NCBI GenBank assembly: GCA_004802725.1
Contig: SGPM01000552.1
Coordinates: 1 to 12,194 of the forward strand
Direction of reading: 5' to 3'
Source: Antrodiella citrinella
Taxonomy: Eukaryota > Basidiomycota > Agaricomycetes > Polyporales > Steccherinaceae
Length of the DNA: 12,194 nucleotides
Below, piece after piece: positions 8,319 through 12,194 of this stretch. Each line of letters opens with the position of its first letter. The stretch's first letter is position 1. Both the position numbers and the translations under genes were made by a program. Under the pieces are notes generated by a model. The model was not told the origin of the DNA. It did no database searches and saw only the letters and a list, made by a program, of their open reading frames with translations.

Positions 8319-8346
8319 TTTTTTCACTCGCATACACTATTCGACA
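8319..8346 (+). promoter_or_regulatory. gag leader and putative primer-binding region
   Basis: Only 28 nt separate the LTR from the gag ATG, so the minus-strand primer-binding site should lie here. There is no TGG-initial tRNA complement. The leader instead pairs in the same order with the 3' half of the LTR: TATTCGA (8338-8344) with TCGAATA (8256-8262), TCGCATA (8328-8334) with TACGCGA (8263-8269, one mismatch), and TTCAC (8323-8327) with GTGAA (8275-8279). Such folding recalls self-primed elements of the Tf1 type, in which the 5' end of the transcript anneals to the primer-binding site. That reading is inference. Confidence 0.35.
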
Positions 8347-11300
8347 ATGGCTTCGACCACCACCAGGACCCGAGCATCCCGCAAGAAAGCTGCCGACGCT
8401 GCAGCTGCTGCGCAGGATCCAGGGGGCGCACCAAACAACCCTCAGCTCCCTGCCGACATGGGTCCACCCAACCAACCCAACCAACCCAACCAACCCAACT
8501 TGACCGAGGCTGGAGACAATTATCCTGTCCCAGCCCAAACCACCAACGAGAACGAGCGGATGACCGGCAGAGACGACGAGGGAGGCCCAACAGCGCAGAG
8601 GAACGACGAGCCGGGGGCTCTGGACGAGGGCGTTGACCCCCATCTGCACCCGGTAAGCACGATTACTCATCCTCCCGAGTCCTCATATCGCTCTGCCCTT
8701 CAGCCACATGCTACCAACCGCATCGCCCCATCATCTGACCGAGTTGCATCAAATGAGATCAACCGACGACTCTCCGAAATCCCCCCTCACCTGCGCACCG
8801 CAGAGGACGCTGCCCTCATCCGCATCGCCGCTTTGGAGGACCTTCTTCAACAGCGACTTCAGCAAGTAGAGGACCGGCTCCATAGGACCATCATCCACAC
8901 CTCTGCAGTCCTCGCTGGCGAGAATCCCGACGAGATTCGAGTGAAGCTCGAGTCCCCTTCGCCGAGTACCGTTTGGCGCAACGCTAGGCGTACCGAAGAA
9001 CCTACACCGGAGCCTGAACGCGAGAACTCGGTCAGAGCGGACGTCGAAGAGATGTACGGAGACTACCCAGAACCAGAGGCTTCGCAGCCACCGACAAGAC
9101 TCTCCACCGACCCTACGCCAGGTCCAAGACCCTCCAATGCGACCTACGGGCCTTCTGCCGAAGAACGCCTCAGACGTGCCAACCTCGGCGGACGCCCTTT
9201 CAGCCACGCCGTACGAGGAATTGGCGGACGAGGGCGCCAACGTAGTTCTCCTGGGAGGTATGTAAATCACACAGGCGCTGACTCTCATGGTTCCGAGCGC
9301 GACTATCAGGACGCCCCAGCGGGCGGTAGCGGACCACCTGGACCACCAGACGACGGAGACGGAGACGACGACGCCGATGACGACGGTGATGATGACGGGG
9401 ACGACGAGAGACCAAACGAGAGAGACGACGATGACGAGCGTCGACCCAACGTGTACCGTCGCGCACCGCGCGGACGCGCGACTCGTAGTACCGAACGTGA
9501 ACGTCCGACATCGTACCGCGGTAGCGCACCTCCCAATGTATTCTATGCCCGAGCACCTAGTAATATACAAGTTCGCCGTACCACTTTGAGTGACACCGCC
9601 AAGAAAGATACTGACTTCATTATTGAGTTATTACAACCATTAAACCGAGCACCAATTGAAGACAAGAACCTATTAGCTATGATAAAGCAGCTCAAGCCTG
9701 CTACGCCGGACAGCTACAACGGAGAAGACGACGCTGAAAGATTCGAAACATGGATAGCGTCCGTCGTCCGATGGCTCGAGTTGAACAATGTAGTCGGAGA
9801 AGCAGTTGACTGGTACCGAGTGAAGTTGTTAGGCCAACTACTGAAGAAAGATGCTTCCGAATGGTACCTACAGGTGATCCAGCCGAGAGAGCAGGACTGG
9901 ACGTTCAGGGATGCGTTGTGCGCATTGTTCACCCGATTCATTCACCGTTCGAGCGTCCAGATCGCTGAAGAGAAGTTCAACACGGTGAAGTACACCAAAT
10001 CGGGAGGAGTCGCCGACCTAGCAAACCGAATACTTACCTACGCAAAGAAATTGCCTGAGATGCCGCCGCAATACTTCTTGAAGTCCAAACTTCTCCGCGA
10101 ATTGCCACATAAGCTGAGACACCCCCTCGGTACGTCGCGAGGGATCACTGCCCAGAACTCCAAGTTTGAGGAGATAGTCGCCGCTGCCCAAGAGATCGAG
10201 GATTATCTTCGACAGGAAGAGATGGAGAACACCTCTGAACTCACCAGAGTGGGATCCGTGAAGACTTCTGGTGGCGGAATCAATTCATCCACAGCGGGAC
10301 CAAGTACTAGTACACAGTCTGTTCCACGCGCCGCCGACGGACGATTTGCATCCAGCGGACAACAGAGTGGCTGGAAAGGGAAAGAGATTCAGCGAGGATA
10401 CACCAATAACCGAGACACTTACCGTCCAACCCGCGGACCCTACCCAGGATACCGACCTCGAGTGATGTTTGACGCAAACCGACGTGCGATACAGTCGCCA
10501 GAGAGTGCCGAACGTCTGGAGAGAAAGACTTCAACGTCAGCAATGCCCAAGGTTGATAAGTCTCGTGTGAAATGTTACGCATGCGAGCAGATGGGACATT
10601 ACGCTACTGATCCCGAGTGCCCTAAGTATGGGAAAAGACCAACGACGAAACCAGCGTTGAGACGCATGGCAGAGGTGCTGGAGGAAGACGACGAGAGGCA
10701 AGATGAAGCAGAGAAACCTGAGTTGATGGATGGAGAGAAACCCCACAATGAGGAGCCCGAAACCGAGTTCGAGAACCAAGACGAGACACGACCATTGGAA
10801 GGTGACCAATATGAACCTGACGAGGTGATCGTCTATCCTGTAGAGGAATTCGAGCCGTATGAAAGCGAAGGAGACGCCCGCGAAACAATCTACATTTTAC
10901 GAGAAGAGGAAGGAAGTGATCAGCATGAAAACGAGTATACAGAAACCCTTCACTCACTTCGTCTTGTAGAAGAACCAAATCCAGAGCTAAATGAGCTCGG
11001 GATTACCCAGTACCGAGTCCGAGAAATGCCGATGGGATCCGACTCAATCCAGCCCGACACTTACGAGAGTCATTCAGAGCCTGAAACTGAGCACCAAGAG
11101 TCAGGAAGTACTGTACCTCCTCAGATTGTTCTTCCGAACCAGGAGGGGTCCAGTCTTCCCCAAACCCGAGTTATTACCTGTGAGACCCATGACCAAATGT
11201 TAGCACACGAGGAATGGCTGATGCACGAGATTCGTCATCTGCAGAGTGAGCTATCCAGAGTCGTGAACGAAAGGAACTCGTACCACTGGCAAGAGGAATA

Positions 11301-11436
11301 CGACGTACAACGTACGCGAACGTCGACAGCTATAATAGCTCATAGCGAGCTCCGACAAGAGCTTCATCGTGCCTTCATGATACAAGTGATAGATTCAGCC
11401 TGCGGCGCGATCACAGGATGCTCAATACTTTTATAA
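8347..11436 (+). CDS. gag: Gag structural protein (1029 aa as read; last ~18 residues come from repeat X)
   Basis: Gag packages the element's RNA into virus-like particles. The ATG at 8347 has good context (GACAATGG) and lies 28 nt after the LTR. Order: Ala/Pro-rich start; a PNQ repeat (about 41-51); long disordered Arg/Pro-rich regions; an Asp-rich tract (about 332-368); a retrotransposon Gag capsid-like domain (about 454-626, with 'FETWIASVVRWLEL' and 'RFIHRSSVQIAEEKFNTVK'); a basic stretch; a zinc knuckle with C743, C746, H751 and C758 (C-x2-C-x4-H-x6-C, two residues longer at the end than the classic knuckle); a Glu-rich region (about 765-930); and a coiled-coil-like end (about 955-1011). 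It is long for a fungal Gag. From 11381 the frame enters X and stops at 11434-11436; in the ancestral element it probably continued in frame into pol. Confidence 0.9.
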   Translation: MASTTTRTRASRKKAADAAAAAQDPGGAPNNPQLPADMGPPNQPNQPNQPNLTEAGDNYPVPAQTTNENERMTGRDDEGGPTAQRNDEPGALDEGVDPHLHPVSTITHPPESSYRSALQPHATNRIAPSSDRVASNEINRRLSEIPPHLRTAEDAALIRIAALEDLLQQRLQQVEDRLHRTIIHTSAVLAGENPDEIRVKLESPSPSTVWRNARRTEEPTPEPERENSVRADVEEMYGDYPEPEASQPPTRLSTDPTPGPRPSNATYGPSAEERLRRANLGGRPFSHAVRGIGGRGRQRSSPGRYVNHTGADSHGSERDYQDAPAGGSGPPGPPDDGDGDDDADDDGDDDGDDERPNERDDDDERRPNVYRRAPRGRATRSTERERPTSYRGSAPPNVFYARAPSNIQVRRTTLSDTAKKDTDFIIELLQPLNRAPIEDKNLLAMIKQLKPATPDSYNGEDDAERFETWIASVVRWLELNNVVGEAVDWYRVKLLGQLLKKDASEWYLQVIQPREQDWTFRDALCALFTRFIHRSSVQIAEEKFNTVKYTKSGGVADLANRILTYAKKLPEMPPQYFLKSKLLRELPHKLRHPLGTSRGITAQNSKFEEIVAAAQEIEDYLRQEEMENTSELTRVGSVKTSGGGINSSTAGPSTSTQSVPRAADGRFASSGQQSGWKGKEIQRGYTNNRDTYRPTRGPYPGYRPRVMFDANRRAIQSPESAERLERKTSTSAMPKVDKSRVKCYACEQMGHYATDPECPKYGKRPTTKPALRRMAEVLEEDDERQDEAEKPELMDGEKPHNEEPETEFENQDETRPLEGDQYEPDEVIVYPVEEFEPYESEGDARETIYILREEEGSDQHENEYTETLHSLRLVEEPNPELNELGITQYRVREMPMGSDSIQPDTYESHSEPETEHQESGSTVPPQIVLPNQEGSSLPQTRVITCETHDQMLAHEEWLMHEIRHLQSELSRVVNERNSYHWQEEYDVQRTRTSTAIIAHSELRQELHRAFMIQVIDSACGAITGCSILL
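8467..8499 (+). repeat. 9-bp tandem repeat in gag
   Basis: About 3.7 copies of CCCAACCAA encode a Pro-Asn-Gln repeat near the Gag N-terminus. A unit length divisible by three means copy-number change would not shift the frame. Confidence 0.9.
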
Positions 11437-11981
11437 TCAAGTTTTACTGCAAGGGCTACAGTCTACAGTGCATGACTTCGAGGTCTTGAATTACATTCTA
11501 TGCTACATTCTATGTGCTCCGAAACGACAGATGTAAAAGGATACATGCATAAGACACAGACCAACTCAATGGGTGGCACATTGTCAATGCTGAATACTAA
11601 GCCGGATGTCTCAGCATGCGCCAAACATAAACATTTACACACTTGTGAGAAATTTGTTTATTGCTGCAACGGGCGAATAGGTTGGCATACCTGCTTCCAT
11701 GGGTCTACCTTAAGCTTGCGTCTACTGAATATCTCTAGATCTGGTGCCGGCAGCTGGAGGCTACTGGACACTGCAGCCAGTTGCAACCAAGTCATCAGTG
11801 ATTTGCCAGTGTTCATTGTAGAAGTGGTGACCATGTTGAGAATAGGTATGATCTCATCGAGCCATTTGCACCACTAGTACATGGCAAGTGGTGAAGTGAA
11901 ACATCGGAGTGTCGTCGTAAGCGACTTTAGTAAGCATGTACGGACGACCGATCGATCCCTTCCACGCTTTTATTCTTTAGA
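11381..11981 (+). repeat. Direct repeat X, copy B (601 bp)
   Basis: This is the second copy of the 1205-1841 repeat, and supplies the final codons and stop (TAA 11434-11436) of the gag frame. Compared with copy A it lacks 48 bp (deletion point between 11838 and 11839) and has a 12-bp tandem duplication (11492-11503 and 11504-11515, units ending C and T). Over ~589 alignable bases I count five substitutions. The hairpin arms recur at 11869-11875 and 11887-11893. It ends 143 bp before the downstream start codon and so may contribute to that gene's promoter. No PPT precedes it, which argues against its being a 3' LTR. Confidence 0.9.
11492..11515 (+). repeat. 12-bp tandem duplication in X copy B
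   Basis: TACATTCTATGC is followed by TACATTCTATGT; copy A has a single unit. It is a simple slippage-type duplication that distinguishes the two X copies. Confidence 0.9.
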
Positions 11982-12124
11982 TTAATTTTGCGACACCAAA
12001 TCGGGAAGGACCGTCTTCAACGTTCAAAGTTGATTTCGACATCCGTACGCTACGCCCAAACTACTTCCTACAAGATCGACTGCGTTCAAGTTTCTGTGGA
12101 CTCCATTCTGTCATCTATGCAACA
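11982..12124 (+). promoter_or_regulatory. Probable promoter/5' leader of the downstream gene
   Basis: 143 bp lie between the end of X copy B and the start codon at 12125. The region is rich in C and T on the sense strand, as fungal 5' leaders often are. No clear TATA box is seen. An out-of-frame ATG at 12117 opens an 11-codon frame that overlaps the main start. The core promoter of this gene may therefore lie partly inside X. Confidence 0.4.
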
Positions 12125-12194
12125 ATGGCTAGCAGCTCTTCCTCCAACTTGATCCCCGGCCCCGCATCCGACGAGCTGGATACTCCGTTGGTCG
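12125..12194 (+). CDS. 5' end of a downstream gene (partial, function unknown)
   Basis: The ATG at 12125 has strong fungal context (CAACAATGG) and opens a frame that continues to the window edge. Only 23 residues are visible, Ser-rich at first (MASSSSSNLIPG) and then acidic. This is too short for any family call. It is probably a host gene whose upstream region has been disturbed by the neighbouring mobile element. Confidence 0.55.
   Translation, partial: MASSSSSNLIPGPASDELDTPLV

Larger units (their letters stand above)
1842..11382 (+). mobile_element. Ty3/gypsy chromovirus retrotransposon in circularly permuted order (pol - ORF - LTR - gag)
   Basis: Everything between the two X copies reads on one strand and is built from retrotransposon parts: a broken pol with protease, RT, RNase H, integrase and chromodomain; a 463-codon ORF; a PPT; a single 181-bp LTR; and gag. 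The chromodomain after the integrase places it among chromoviruses. Canonical elements run LTR-gag-pol-LTR, whereas here pol precedes the LTR and gag follows it. Joining the right end (through 11382) to the left end (from 1842) puts gag and pol in one uninterrupted frame. This indicates a one-LTR circle reopened at the gag/pol boundary. The unit is ~9.54 kb as a circle and would be ~9.7 kb with two LTRs. Pol is disrupted, so any mobility would need proteins from other copies. The permutation mechanism is inference. Confidence 0.75.

Noticed and set aside
8749..9570. 273-codon open frame on the minus strand
   Set aside because: It lies opposite the GC-rich, low-complexity part of gag and has no domain of its own; a shadow frame.
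1205..11981. X repeats taken as the element's own LTRs with natively reversed gene order
   Set aside because: X has no TG...CA ends, no PPT before 11381, no PBS after 1841 and no short flanking duplication that I can find, whereas 8138-8318 has LTR ends and a PPT. Kept as an alternative, not as the main call.
1..12194. CRISPR array, tRNA or rRNA genes
   Set aside because: No regularly spaced repeats and no tRNA- or rRNA-like segments seen on either strand.

Overview
The window looks like genomic DNA of a filamentous fungus, most likely a basidiomycete (Agaricomycetes). The basis is inference: the dominant feature is a chromodomain-bearing Ty3/gypsy retrotransposon whose reverse transcriptase, RNase H and integrase wording is of the kind common in mushroom-forming fungi, and the two flanking gene fragments have eukaryotic-style start context and spacing. 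Eleven ambiguous bases (N), all between 1457 and 5890, suggest a draft or consensus assembly.

Layout. At 1-260 is the 3' end of a gene for a probable NAD(P)-dependent epimerase/reductase. About 0.94 kb of sequence without a supportable gene follows (261-1204). A ~0.6 kb direct repeat, here called X, occurs at 1205-1841 and again at 11381-11981. The two copies are nearly identical: five substitutions, one 48-bp indel and one 12-bp tandem duplication. Between them lies a ~9.5 kb retrotransposon in a surprising order: pol (1842-6304: protease, RT, RNase H, integrase, chromodomain), then an unrecognised 463-codon ORF (6537-7928), a polypurine tract (8127-8137), one 181-bp LTR (8138-8318) with perfect 9-bp terminal inverted repeats, and gag (8347-11436). 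After the second X copy come 143 bp of probable promoter/leader and the first 70 bases of a downstream gene (12125 onward).

Interpretation. The order pol - ORF - LTR - gag is what results if a canonical LTR-gag-pol-ORF-LTR element is closed into a one-LTR circle and reopened at the gag/pol junction. The two broken ends fit: the last gag codons before X (through 11382) and the first pol codons after X (from 1842) are in the same reading frame with no stop, so gag and pol were probably one ORF. X would then be either host sequence duplicated when the circle integrated, or a dispersed repeat that mediated recombination. The alternative, that X is the LTR of an element with natively reversed gene order, is less favoured: X lacks TG...CA ends, a PPT and a PBS, while the internal LTR has the first two.

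The element cannot be autonomous as it stands. Pol has two in-frame stops, a ~185-bp insertion in the RT palm flanked by 7-bp repeats, and a frameshift in the integrase zinc-binding region. Gag and the 463-codon ORF are intact. That ORF sits where env lies in retroviruses, but shows no membrane segments.
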